64,000 bases of DNA from the NCBI GenBank assembly GCA_949425635.1, contig CASPWD010000002.1, positions 62,001-126,000 of the forward strand, written 5' to 3'. Below, piece after piece: positions 57,236 to 64,000 of the stretch. The translations under genes and the position numbers were made by a program. Each line of letters begins with the position of its first letter. Position 1 is the first letter of the stretch. Under the pieces are notes generated by a model that did no database searches, was not told the origin of the DNA, and saw only the letters and a program-made list of their open reading frames with translations. Source of the DNA: an uncultured Bacilli bacterium. GTDB lineage: Bacteria > Bacillota_I > Bacilli_A > RF39 > UBA660.

Positions 57236-57973
57236 ATGTTAGAAGGACGTGTAGCTGTAATTACAGGAGGAACAAGAGGAATCGGATTAGAAACAGTTCG
57301 TTTGTTTAAAGAACAAAAAGCTGAAGTTATTTTATTCGGATCAAAAGCTGATTCTGTAGAAAAAGCAGTGAATGAATTAGCTAGTGTTGGTATGGAAGTA
57401 AAAGGATACTATCCAAATCTAAATAATATGGAAGAAATAGATAAAACCATCAAAGAAATTATTTCTGAGTATGGACACATTGATATCTTAGTAAACAACG
57501 CTGGTATTTCAGCAAATAGAAAAATTGAAGATACTACATCGGAAGACTTTTCTAAGATAATGGATTTAAATGTTAATGCTATATTTAATATGACAAAAGC
57601 CGTAGTACCATATATGAAAGAACAGGGTAGTGGAGTAATATTAAATACTAGTTCTATGGTAAGTATTTATGGTCAACCATCAGGTTGTGGATACCCTGCA
57701 AGTAAGTTCGCCGTTAATGGCTTAACCAAATCATTTGCAAGAGAACTAGCTTCATCTAATATTAGAGTAAATGCTGTAGCTCCAGGTGTAACAAGAACAG
57801 ATATGATTGCTAATTTACCAGAAGAACAATTAGCTCCAATAGTTAAAACTATTCCATTAGGACGTATTGGTGAACCAAGAGATATCGCCAATGCATTCTT
57901 ATTCTTAGCAAGCGATATGGCAAGTTACATAACTGGTGTAGTCTTATCAGTAGATGGTGCAGCTCGTAGCTAA
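57236..57973 (+). CDS. short-chain dehydrogenase/reductase (FabG-like)
   Basis: A 245-residue classical SDR: GGTRGIGLETVRLF cofactor loop, NNAGISANRKI, catalytic Ser in NTSSMVSIYGQ and YxxxK in CGYPASKFAVNG, ending VLSVDGAARS. It resembles 3-oxoacyl-ACP reductase, but it is not in a fatty-acid cluster and is followed 10 bases later by a flavin reductase-rubredoxin. The substrate is unknown. GGAGG precedes ATG 57236. Confidence 0.92.
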   Translation: MLEGRVAVITGGTRGIGLETVRLFKEQKAEVILFGSKADSVEKAVNELASVGMEVKGYYPNLNNMEEIDKTIKEIISEYGHIDILVNNAGISANRKIEDTTSEDFSKIMDLNVNAIFNMTKAVVPYMKEQGSGVILNTSSMVSIYGQPSGCGYPASKFAVNGLTKSFARELASSNIRVNAVAPGVTRTDMIANLPEEQLAPIVKTIPLGRIGEPRDIANAFLFLASDMASYITGVVLSVDGAARS

Positions 57974-57983
57974 TAGGTGTAAT

Positions 57984-58580
57984 ATGAAAAATAAAAAAAT
58001 AACAAGAAAAATAACGCAAGGAATGTATGTTTTAACAACACAAGGTGGTGGATGCGTAGTCGATGCAGTATCACAAGTAAGTGCAGGAGATAATCCATTA
58101 ATAGCTGTTGCTGTTATGAAGAAAAACTATACTAACGAGTTAATGCATAAAAGCAATACATTCGCATTATCAGTATTAAGTAAAGATGTGAATCCTGAAA
58201 TAATAAAAACTTTTGGCTTAAACTCAATGCGTGATATCAATAAATTTGACCATATTAAAACGACAGAAGTTGAAGGAATAAACGTAATTGATGATTCATT
58301 AGGTTATATGATATGTGAAAAAGTAGATACTATCGAAAATGAAACACACACATTATTTATTGGCAAACTAATTGAAGCAGATGTTTATAAAGAAGACGAA
58401 GCAATGAGCTATGGTTACTATCAAGATCATAAAGACGAACTGCTTAAAGTAACAACAGAAAAAGGTCGTACTGCTTGGGTTTGTATGGCTTGTGGTTACG
58501 TTTATTATGGTGATGAACTACCAGAAAACTTTAAATGTCCAATATGTGGTGTATCCGCCGATATGTTTGAAAGAAAGTAA
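57984..58580 (+). CDS. flavin reductase-rubredoxin (high-molecular-weight rubredoxin)
   Basis: A 198-residue fusion: residues 1-150 are a flavin reductase-like split barrel (ITRKITQGMYVLTTQGGGCV, then NTFALSVLSKDVNPEIIKTF), and residues 160-195 a rubredoxin with Fe-binding pairs WVCMACGY and KCPICG. Such proteins (Hrb) relay electrons from NAD(P)H to flavodiiron proteins in oxygen and NO detoxification of anaerobes. ATG 57984 follows TAGGTG; an upstream frame runs back into the SDR gene. The gene is closed by a GAAA tetraloop terminator. Confidence 0.9.
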   Translation: MKNKKITRKITQGMYVLTTQGGGCVVDAVSQVSAGDNPLIAVAVMKKNYTNELMHKSNTFALSVLSKDVNPEIIKTFGLNSMRDINKFDHIKTTEVEGINVIDDSLGYMICEKVDTIENETHTLFIGKLIEADVYKEDEAMSYGYYQDHKDELLKVTTEKGRTAWVCMACGYVYYGDELPENFKCPICGVSADMFERK

Positions 58581-58602
58581 ATCGAAAGATTTGCTTTTTT
58601 CT
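58575..58602 (+). terminator. GAAA-tetraloop terminator overlapping the stop codon
   Basis: AAGTAAATC (58575-58583) pairs with GATTTGCTT (58588-58596, one G-U) across a GAAA loop, with T6 after it. The stop codon TAA is within the stem. Confidence 0.85.
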
Positions 58603-58625
58603 TTTCTTTAAATTAATATAATTTT

Positions 58626-58654
58626 GGAACTATTCTTTAATCTTAAACGATATA
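58626..58654 (+). promoter_or_regulatory. ECF-type promoter upstream of the second sigma factor
   Basis: GGAAC (58626-58630), 17 bases, CGATATA (58648-58654). Same spacing as at 37737 and 29592. Suggests autoregulation. Confidence 0.6.
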
Positions 58655-58672
58655 AATAGTGAGGTGAACAAA

Positions 58673-59203
58673 ATGACTAGTCAAGAAACCTTAAAATTAT
58701 TTGATTCATTATACGAAAGTACTTATAATGACATTTCAAAATATGTTGTATGTAACTGTAATAATATCGAAGATGTGGGAGATATCTTACAAAATATCTA
58801 CATTGATGTTTTTAAATGCCTAGAAAAGAATATTAAAGTAACAAAATCATACATTCTTGGTATTGCCAATCACAAAGTAAAAGATTATTATCGTTTCGCC
58901 TACAAACATAAAATAGTATCTTTCTTTTCTACTAACAAAAATATAGAAATCGAAGATTCTATACCAGATTCATTTAACTTAGAAGAATACACGTCTAAAA
59001 GATATGATACTGAACTAGTATGGCAATATCTAAAAAAGAAAAAAGTCATAATATCCAAAATATTTTATCTATATTTTAAAATGGATTTAACCATTAAAGA
59101 AATATCTAAAATACTTAATATAACCGAATCAAACACAAAACATTATTTATACAGAACACTAAAAGAATTAAATAAATATCTTGAAAGTGAAGGTGATATC
59201 TAA
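58673..59203 (+). CDS. ECF-type RNA polymerase sigma factor
   Basis: A 176-residue sigma-70 family protein: region 2 TYNDISKYVVCNCNNIEDVG and DILQNIYIDVFKCLEKN; region 4 KIFYLYFKMDLTIKEISKIL then TESNTKHYLYRTLKELNKY. It is a paralogue of 29640 (same order sigma then anchored anti-sigma). The start ATG 58673 follows GAGGTG by six bases, as in the paralogue. It overlaps the anti-sigma gene by one base. Confidence 0.88.
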   Translation: MTSQETLKLFDSLYESTYNDISKYVVCNCNNIEDVGDILQNIYIDVFKCLEKNIKVTKSYILGIANHKVKDYYRFAYKHKIVSFFSTNKNIEIEDSIPDSFNLEEYTSKRYDTELVWQYLKKKKVIISKIFYLYFKMDLTIKEISKILNITESNTKHYLYRTLKELNKYLESEGDI

Positions 59204-59916
59204 TGAAAAACAAGACTATTAAAAATACATTTGACGAAAAAATAAATAAAAAAGAAATATACAATAATGTTTTAAAAACTCGCGAATCTCGAAATAAATT
59301 CTCTATAACTCACCAATTTGCTATCTCTGTAACATTAATTATTTTAGTAGCAGTAAGCATCATCCTAGTTAATAGTAATTCTAGAAATATTAATGCTTTT
59401 ATCGGTTCATCTTCGAATACAAAACCATCTATTTATATAAATGAAATGGACAAAGACTACACAACAACATACTCTTATTCATCAAAGGTAACCTCATCTG
59501 ATTTTAACACCAACGAGATACTAGAGAACCAAAATACATCTAGTGAATTAAAAGATATAACATTAGAAAAAAAACTAGCAATTCCTAATGATCTAAAACA
59601 AATTAGTGTAGAAAAGTTATATGAAAAAGAAGAAGATAAAGAAGCAATACCATATATAGTAGCACTTTATGAAAGCGAAACTAAAGATCGAAAAATAATA
59701 ATTGAATCATCATTGTATGATATCAGAATAAAAAAATATGATACATCAAAAACAAAATCTTCTAGAATAAAAAATATAGAACTAATAATATTTAAAGAAG
59801 ATAAAGAATATACAAGTATCTTTAAGTACCAAAATAACTACTATCGCATTATAACCATAAATATAAATGAAGATGAACTTATAGAACTATTAAATTCTAT
59901 TATCGAGGAACAATAA
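59203..59916 (+). CDS. membrane anti-sigma factor-like protein
   Basis: A 237-residue protein: a basic cytosolic segment (1-40), one transmembrane helix at about 43-63, and a Ser/Thr/Asn-rich ectodomain ending with IELIIFKEDKEYTSIFKYQN then YYRIITININEDELIELLNS, which parallels the C-terminus of 30184. It is translationally coupled to the sigma gene (TAATG) and probably holds it inactive at the membrane. The signal is unknown. Confidence 0.75.
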   Translation: MKNKTIKNTFDEKINKKEIYNNVLKTRESRNKFSITHQFAISVTLIILVAVSIILVNSNSRNINAFIGSSSNTKPSIYINEMDKDYTTTYSYSSKVTSSDFNTNEILENQNTSSELKDITLEKKLAIPNDLKQISVEKLYEKEEDKEAIPYIVALYESETKDRKIIIESSLYDIRIKKYDTSKTKSSRIKNIELIIFKEDKEYTSIFKYQNNYYRIITININEDELIELLNSIIEEQ

Positions 59917-59919
59917 AAT

Positions 59920-60726
59920 ATGAAAAATTACAAAGCTATCATTTTAACAATAATATTTTTTCTAACTTTAACAGCTATAATATCAGTTGGAATAAAGTAT
60001 AAATCTAGAGAACATATAAATTCTTTAAGTAAAAATAATATAATCAAGAATAATAAAACAAATAAAAGACTGATCCGAATAAATGATAAATTATATTATG
60101 ATTCAAAAGAAGAGAGTAAAGTAAAAGGGCGATATGGTGTTATGTCTGGTCGTATTACTTCTAATGTCGATGAAGGAACGATTCCAACTGAGAATGAGCA
60201 ATCTAATTTCGAGGGAGAATATGTTTATCAATTAAGTCAGTTTGGTACAATAGATGTAAGAATAGGAGATAAATTTATCGTATTTAAAGCACTCAATCAA
60301 AGCATAGATTTCTTAGATTATAATTTCAAAATTGAATTAGTAGAAAATGAAAATAAAGAAGCAATACCTTATTATAAAGGTGGCAATAATCAAACGATTT
60401 ATTTAGTAAATTTTGATGAAGTATATCTTTCTGACAGTCAAAATAAAATATCTTTAAAAACATATATTGAACAAGATCACATAGAAGAAAATGGTATCGA
60501 TATTGCTATGGTATATATTATGTCTTTAATGGATTATGATACTGCCCTTTATGATGGTGGCACTTCTATTTATCGCAGTACCACCTTAACAGATAAACTT
60601 CTAAAACCAAACATAAGCAATACAGAATTTACTATAATAAATTGTAATAATATAAGTAAAGATAATTATGATTATTATATAGGACCAAAAAATTTTGATT
60701 TGCAAAAAGGTTATTGTGGTCACTAA
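59920..60726 (+). CDS. membrane-anchored protein of a family common after ECF sigma/anti-sigma genes
   Basis: A 268-residue protein with an anchor helix at 5-24. The most conserved-looking part is RINDKLYYDSKEESKVKGRY with GVMSGRITSNVDEGTIPTEN and QSNFEGEYVYQLSQFGTIDV, which I have seen in proteins encoded next to anti-sigma factors in Clostridia. The C-terminal half has few landmarks and ends with a lone Cys-Gly-His. It is the third gene of the sigma operon, three bases after the anti-sigma stop, and its ectodomain may be the stress sensor. Confidence 0.68.
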   Translation: MKNYKAIILTIIFFLTLTAIISVGIKYKSREHINSLSKNNIIKNNKTNKRLIRINDKLYYDSKEESKVKGRYGVMSGRITSNVDEGTIPTENEQSNFEGEYVYQLSQFGTIDVRIGDKFIVFKALNQSIDFLDYNFKIELVENENKEAIPYYKGGNNQTIYLVNFDEVYLSDSQNKISLKTYIEQDHIEENGIDIAMVYIMSLMDYDTALYDGGTSIYRSTTLTDKLLKPNISNTEFTIINCNNISKDNYDYYIGPKNFDLQKGYCGH

Positions 60727-60776
60727 TTTTCTACTTGTTAAATAAGTGTCTAAATCTCTTTAAGAAAAACCTTATT

Positions 60777-60785
60777 ATGGTATAA
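60777..60785 (+). promoter_or_regulatory. extended -10 promoter for the SDR gene
   Basis: TGGTATAAT without an obvious -35 or intervening terminator. Confidence 0.65.
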
Positions 60786-60811
60786 TAACTATAATAGAGG
60801 AGAGATAATTT

Positions 60812-61609
60812 ATGAAAAAGTTAGAAAATAAAGTTGCTATCGTAACTGGTGGAGCTATGGGGAATGGCCTAGGAATAGTTAAAGTCTTTTTAAAGTATGG
60901 TGCTAAAATAGCTATTTTAGATTATGCTGATACTTTAAACGAAACAGTTAGTACCTTAAAAGAGGAATATATGGGTTCAGAAATAATCGGTTATAATGTT
61001 GACATTAGAGATAAAGTTCGTGTTAACGCTTGTGTAGATGCTGTAGTAAAAGAGTATGGACGCATTGACATCTTAGTGAATAATGCTGGAGTAGCTAAAT
61101 TAGAGCCTTTTGAAACTATGTCAGACGAAACAAGAGATTTCCACTTTGACATCAATATTAAAGGAACTTGGAATGTAACGCAAGCGGTTATTCCATATAT
61201 GAAAAGAAATACTGAATCAAGTATTGTTAACTTATCTAGTGTAACAGGTCCTATGGTTGCTGATAGTGGAGAAGTTGCTTATGCTACAACTAAAGCGGCC
61301 TTAATGGGATTTTCTAAAGCCTTAGCAGTTGAGTTAGTTAAAGAACATATTAGATCAAATGCTATTTTACCTGGTTACATCCTAACACCTATGGTCGAAG
61401 GAATAGGTCGTGACACAAATCCCGAAAATCCTAACGAAGTAATTGAAGGAATCGCCGCTGGAATCCCAATGGGGCGTCTTGGTACAATCGAAGAACTAGG
61501 CGAACTAGCAGCCTTCCTAGCAAGTCATGAATCTTCTTATATTACAGGTCATGAATTTGTCATCGATGGAGGAAGTACACTACCAGAGACAATGAGCGTA
61601 GGTGTTTAA
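60812..61609 (+). CDS. short-chain dehydrogenase/reductase
   Basis: A 265-residue classical SDR: GGAMGNGLGIVKVF loop (TGGAxGxG, with Met and Asn at variable positions), NNAGVAKLEPFE, catalytic Ser in NLSSVTGPMVAD and YxxxK in AYATTKAAL, ending EFVIDGGSTLPE. It is similar to UcpA-type oxidoreductases; its substrate is unknown. GGAGAG precedes ATG 60812. It is the third SDR in the window and also monocistronic. Confidence 0.92.
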   Translation: MKKLENKVAIVTGGAMGNGLGIVKVFLKYGAKIAILDYADTLNETVSTLKEEYMGSEIIGYNVDIRDKVRVNACVDAVVKEYGRIDILVNNAGVAKLEPFETMSDETRDFHFDINIKGTWNVTQAVIPYMKRNTESSIVNLSSVTGPMVADSGEVAYATTKAALMGFSKALAVELVKEHIRSNAILPGYILTPMVEGIGRDTNPENPNEVIEGIAAGIPMGRLGTIEELGELAAFLASHESSYITGHEFVIDGGSTLPETMSVGV

Positions 61610-61623
61610 CTAAAAATGAATTT

Positions 61624-61648
61624 AGTGAATTTTATATTCACTTTTTCT
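61624..61648 (+). terminator. intrinsic terminator
   Basis: AGTGAAT (61624-61630) pairs with ATTCACT (61636-61642), followed by T5. Confidence 0.75.
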
Positions 61649-61813
61649 TTTGTAATAAAATAACATTTTTGTAATACTTTGTAATATAAAAAAAACGACA
61701 AATCTTCATCCAAATATTAATATTGTAATTATAGAACTTTTATAATCAAGTAATTTGATGTCACATAAAAGTCACAAAGAATAGATATAATAATTAAGAA
61801 AGGAAGAAGTATT
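61649..61813. other. intergenic region with phased repeats
   Basis: This stretch carries three GTAATA copies (61652, 61671, 61681) and the pair GTCACA (61760 and 61771, exactly 11 bp apart) that sits over the -35 position of the TATAAT at 61786-61791. No gene is seen before the small frame at 61814. Confidence 0.55.
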
Positions 61814-61906
61814 ATGAATAAGAAACTATTTATTGCTATTGGTATTGGAGCGATAACTGCTCTATGCTTTATCGCACTAAAAAATAAAGAAACAGAAGAA
61901 ATTTAA
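61814..61906 (+). CDS. small single-helix membrane protein (30 residues)
   Basis: ATG 61814 with AAGGAAGAAG at a good distance opens a 30-codon frame: MNKKLFIAIGIGAITALCFI followed by ALKNKETEEI and TAA. It is one hydrophobic helix with a charged tail. The promoter, ribosome site and start are all appropriate, so it is likely a real small protein. It is 38 bases before the transglycosylase gene and might modulate it. Confidence 0.6.
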   Translation: MNKKLFIAIGIGAITALCFIALKNKETEEI

Positions 61907-61943
61907 ACTAAAAACTTATAATTAAAGAGAATCGAGGTTTTTT

Positions 61944-62654
61944 ATGAAGAAAATATTATATTTATTACTAAGTATGGTCTTAATTTTATTTTTCATTGCT
62001 GCTATTTATATCTATAAAGGATATGACATGTACAAAAATGCTCTTAAAGAAACAACGATAAGTGAAAAAGTGAATAGTATAAAATCAAAAGAGAACTATA
62101 CAACAATTGATAATCTTCCAAAAACGTATAAAAATGCGGTCATCTCTGCTGAAGATCATCGTTTCTACAGACACAATGGAATTGATATAATTTCTATAGG
62201 AAGAGCCATAGTTCACGATATAAAAAATAAAAACCTTAACGAGGGCGGGAGTACAATCACTCAACAACTAGCCAAAAACATTTACTTCACCCAAGAGAAG
62301 AAATTGACAAGAAAAATAGCTGAAATATTTATGGCTTTCAAATTAGAAGAGGAAATAGACAAAGACGAGATTCTCGAATTATATTTAAATACTAGTTATT
62401 TTGGTAACGGCCACTATAATGTATATGATGCCAGTTATGGTTATTTTGGTAAAGCTCCAATAGATATGACCGACTATGAAAGTACACTTTTAGCTGGGCT
62501 TCCTAACGCACCATCTGTTTATGGTAGCAATAAACAACTAGCTAGTGAAAGACAAAAACAAATTCTAGTGTTAATGGTTGAATACAAATACTTATCTACT
62601 GAAGAAAAAGAAGCCATTGAGTTAGAAATAGAGCAAAATCTAAGTGAGTCATAG
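61944..62654 (+). CDS. monofunctional peptidoglycan glycosyltransferase
   Basis: A 236-residue protein: signal anchor at 5-24, then a GT51 domain without any penicillin-binding part. Motifs are complete: ISAEDHRFYRHNGIDIISIG with the catalytic Glu in EDHRFYRH, NEGGSTITQQLAKN, the KLTRKIAEIFMAFKLEEEID segment with its second Glu, and LELYLNTSYFGNG. It polymerises lipid II into glycan strands outside the membrane. A direct-repeat promoter upstream and an OmpR-type regulator downstream suggest envelope-stress control. Confidence 0.92.
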   Translation: MKKILYLLLSMVLILFFIAAIYIYKGYDMYKNALKETTISEKVNSIKSKENYTTIDNLPKTYKNAVISAEDHRFYRHNGIDIISIGRAIVHDIKNKNLNEGGSTITQQLAKNIYFTQEKKLTRKIAEIFMAFKLEEEIDKDEILELYLNTSYFGNGHYNVYDASYGYFGKAPIDMTDYESTLLAGLPNAPSVYGSNKQLASERQKQILVLMVEYKYLSTEEKEAIELEIEQNLSES

Positions 62655-62672
62655 TAATGATTCACTTTTTCC
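62642..62672 (+). terminator. intrinsic terminator overlapping the coding end
   Basis: AAGTGAGTCAT pairs with ATGATTCACTT (one G-U) and T5 follows. The stop codon TAG is inside the stem-loop. Confidence 0.82.
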
Positions 62673-62752
62673 ATATACGAAATTAATCTTTGGTGTATAA
62701 TAATGAATGAAACGAAATAAAAACTAACCCGCCCAAAGAAAGGAACTTTTAT

Positions 62753-63406
62753 ATGAAAACAATCCTTATTATTGAAGACGATGAATCAATTCATAAAATA
62801 TTAGAAAGTATTTTAACTCTCGAAAACTATAACGTTCTAAATGCATACTCAGGTACAGAAGCCTTAATGATTTTAGAAAAAAACACCCCTGACTTAGTTC
62901 TTCTTGATTTAATGATTCCAGGACTTAGTGGAGAAGAGCTAATTAAAAGAATAAACCATCTTCCAATCATCGTTTTAAGCGCAAAGATTAACTCTGAAGA
63001 TAAAGTAAATTGTCTTCTAAATGGCGCAAATGATTATATTACAAAGCCCTTTGATAAAGAAGAACTTCTAGCTCGTATTAAAGTCCAGCTAAGACTTGCT
63101 CCTGAGAGTAATAACCTAGAATATAAGGAGCTAAATTTATTGCCAGACAATCACACTTTATTAATTAACGAATCAAAAGTAAATCTAACTAAAACAGAAT
63201 ACGCCATTTTAAAACAATTACTTATTAATACGAAAGAAGTTGTTACTAAAAGTCGTCTTCTTGATTTAATATCTATCGATACAGAAGATTGTAATGAAGA
63301 TTCCTTAAGAGTTCACATTAGTAATTTAAGACATAAAATAAGAAAATACACAGAAATTGATTATATTGAATCTGTTTGGGGGATTGGATTTAAAATAAAA
63401 GAGTAA
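62753..63406 (+). CDS. OmpR/PhoB-family response regulator
   Basis: A 217-residue response regulator: receiver domain with acidic pair IIEDDESIH, phospho-acceptor Asp in DLVLLDLMIPG and Lys in ITKPFDKEELLARI, then an OmpR-type winged helix (LTKTEYAILKQLLINTKEVV and SLRVHISNLRHKIRKY). A partner histidine kinase is not visible up to the window end and may lie beyond. Its promoter is TATAAT at 62696-62701. It probably binds the 11-bp-phased TTAACA repeats ahead of the ABC gene. Confidence 0.93.
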   Translation: MKTILIIEDDESIHKILESILTLENYNVLNAYSGTEALMILEKNTPDLVLLDLMIPGLSGEELIKRINHLPIIVLSAKINSEDKVNCLLNGANDYITKPFDKEELLARIKVQLRLAPESNNLEYKELNLLPDNHTLLINESKVNLTKTEYAILKQLLINTKEVVTKSRLLDLISIDTEDCNEDSLRVHISNLRHKIRKYTEIDYIESVWGIGFKIKE

Positions 63407-63431
63407 TAACTTTAATATTGATTATAAAATC

Positions 63432-63474
63432 TTAACAATTTCTTAACATTTTATTAACATCTTTTTATTATAAT
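63432..63474 (+). promoter_or_regulatory. promoter with three 11-bp-phased TTAACA repeats
   Basis: TTAACA occurs at 63432-63437, 63443-63448 and 63454-63459, exactly 11 bp apart, just upstream of TATAAT (63469-63474). This is the PhoP/OmpR-type activator box as in Bacillus subtilis (TTAACA, N5, TTAACA). The ABC transporter gene starts 22 bases downstream. Confidence 0.75.
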
Positions 63475-63495
63475 GAAACAAGAAAGGAAGAGAAT

Positions 63496-64000
63496 ATGGA
63501 TATAGTTTTAAAAACAGATAATCTTGAAAAAAGATACAAAGATTTTAAAGCCTTAAGTCACTTAAATATGAATGTTAAAAAAGGTGCTATTTATGGCCTT
63601 ATTGGCAAAAATGGTGCTGGTAAAACAACATTAATTAGAGTAATATGTGGCTTACAACAACCAAATAGAGGAGAGTACTCTATATATGGCGTAAAAAATA
63701 CTGATAAAGAAATTGAAAGTGTCAGATCAAGAATGGGAGCAATCATTGAAACTCCTTCGATTTATGGAGATATGACAGCCAAAGATAATCTAATCGAACA
63801 ATACAAATTAGTCGGAATTCCAACTCTTGATGGCATAGATGACCTTTTAAAGTTAGTAGGACTTAATAATACAGGTAAGAAAAAAGCTAAAAACTTTTCT
63901 TTAGGTATGAAACAACGATTAGGAATTGCTATTGCCCTAGCTAACAATCCAGATTTCTTAATTTTGGATGAGCCAATAAACGGACTTGATCCAGAAGGAA
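63496..64000 (+). CDS. BcrA-type ABC transporter ATPase (partial)
   Basis: The first 168 codons of an ABC ATPase, cut by the window end. Walker A is IGKNGAGKTTLIR; the signature is FSLGMKQRLGIAIALANNPD with the degenerate signature GMKQR of the bacitracin/lantibiotic-immunity group (BcrA/NukF-like); Walker B is LILDEPINGLDPEG. This class exports or detoxifies cell-envelope-active peptides with separate permease subunits (expected next). GGAAGAG precedes ATG 63496. It sits behind an OmpR-type regulated promoter. Confidence 0.88.
   Translation, partial: MDIVLKTDNLEKRYKDFKALSHLNMNVKKGAIYGLIGKNGAGKTTLIRVICGLQQPNRGEYSIYGVKNTDKEIESVRSRMGAIIETPSIYGDMTAKDNLIEQYKLVGIPTLDGIDDLLKLVGLNNTGKKKAKNFSLGMKQRLGIAIALANNPDFLILDEPINGLDPEG

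Noticed and set aside
57236..61609. FabG-like SDRs as part of a fatty-acid synthesis operon
   Set aside because: No other fab genes or acyl carrier protein nearby; their neighbours are redox or sigma genes.

Overview
The window is about 30% G+C and almost every gene reads on the + strand. The only minus-strand genes are a MerR-type fragment at the left edge and an HxlR regulator near 12 kb. TGG encodes Trp and TGA is used as a stop, so the standard bacterial code applies. Strong Shine-Dalgarno sequences, many membrane-tethered XRE regulators, a clostridial-type 2-hydroxyacyl-CoA dehydratase activase, a flavin reductase-rubredoxin and a CadC/CadA module point to an anaerobic low-GC Bacillota, plausibly a gut commensal of the Erysipelotrichales or uncultured Bacilli/Clostridia type. 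The species cannot be named from the sequence. I see no rRNA, tRNA, CRISPR array, transposase or prophage.

Layout. 0-2.8 kb: a MerR-controlled redox operon (aldo-keto reductase, anchored flavodoxin) followed by a carboxymuconolactone decarboxylase-cupin pair. 3.0-5.1 kb: an LTA-synthase-like sulfatase. 5.2-8.4 kb: a tight four-gene operon behind a palindromic operator, encoding a thymidylate-kinase-like P-loop protein, a Zn-phospholipase-C-like protein, a His-rich protein of unknown family and a divergent ThyX-like protein. This is the best candidate here for an undescribed system. 8.5-15.7 kb: housekeeping and stress genes, an HxlR/flavin-reductase divergon, and a structured leader with terminator (probable guanidine-IV riboswitch) ahead of a cytidylate-kinase-like gene and a MATE exporter. 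15.8-18.3 kb: a cadmium/zinc efflux operon with two SmtB/CadC-type operators. 18.4-25.6 kb: small single-gene units. 25.8-29.4 kb: a second MerR redox operon (hydrolase, anchored aldo-keto reductase, anchored flavodoxin, FMN reductase). 29.6-32.4 kb: an ECF sigma/anti-sigma pair and a run of probable orphan immunity proteins. 32.5-39.9 kb: an SDR, an ABC exporter, an ABC-F protein behind an attenuator-like leader, and a lipoprotein operon with an ECF-type promoter. 40.0-44.2 kb: a 1409-residue dehydratase activase. 44.3-57.1 kb: regulators (AraC, several XRE, WYL), DUF proteins, SOS-type dinD and a GyrI-like/GNAT pair. 57.2-61.6 kb: an SDR/rubredoxin operon, a second ECF sigma/anti-sigma operon and an SDR. 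61.6-64.0 kb: a monofunctional transglycosylase, an OmpR-type response regulator and the start of a BcrA-type ABC ATPase.

Two themes run through the window. First, genes are separated by very compact modules in which an intrinsic terminator, often with AGCAAATC/GATTTGCT arms, is followed within about 10 bases by an extended -10 promoter. Second, regulatory logic can be read directly from the DNA: MerR 19-bp spacers with palindromes, SmtB-type 6-2-6 operators, three ECF-type promoters with identical spacing, a LexA-like box, a 23-bp element shared by two XRE genes, and 11-bp-phased direct repeats typical of OmpR/PhoP regulators. Functions are assigned by recognising motifs by eye; no database search was run.
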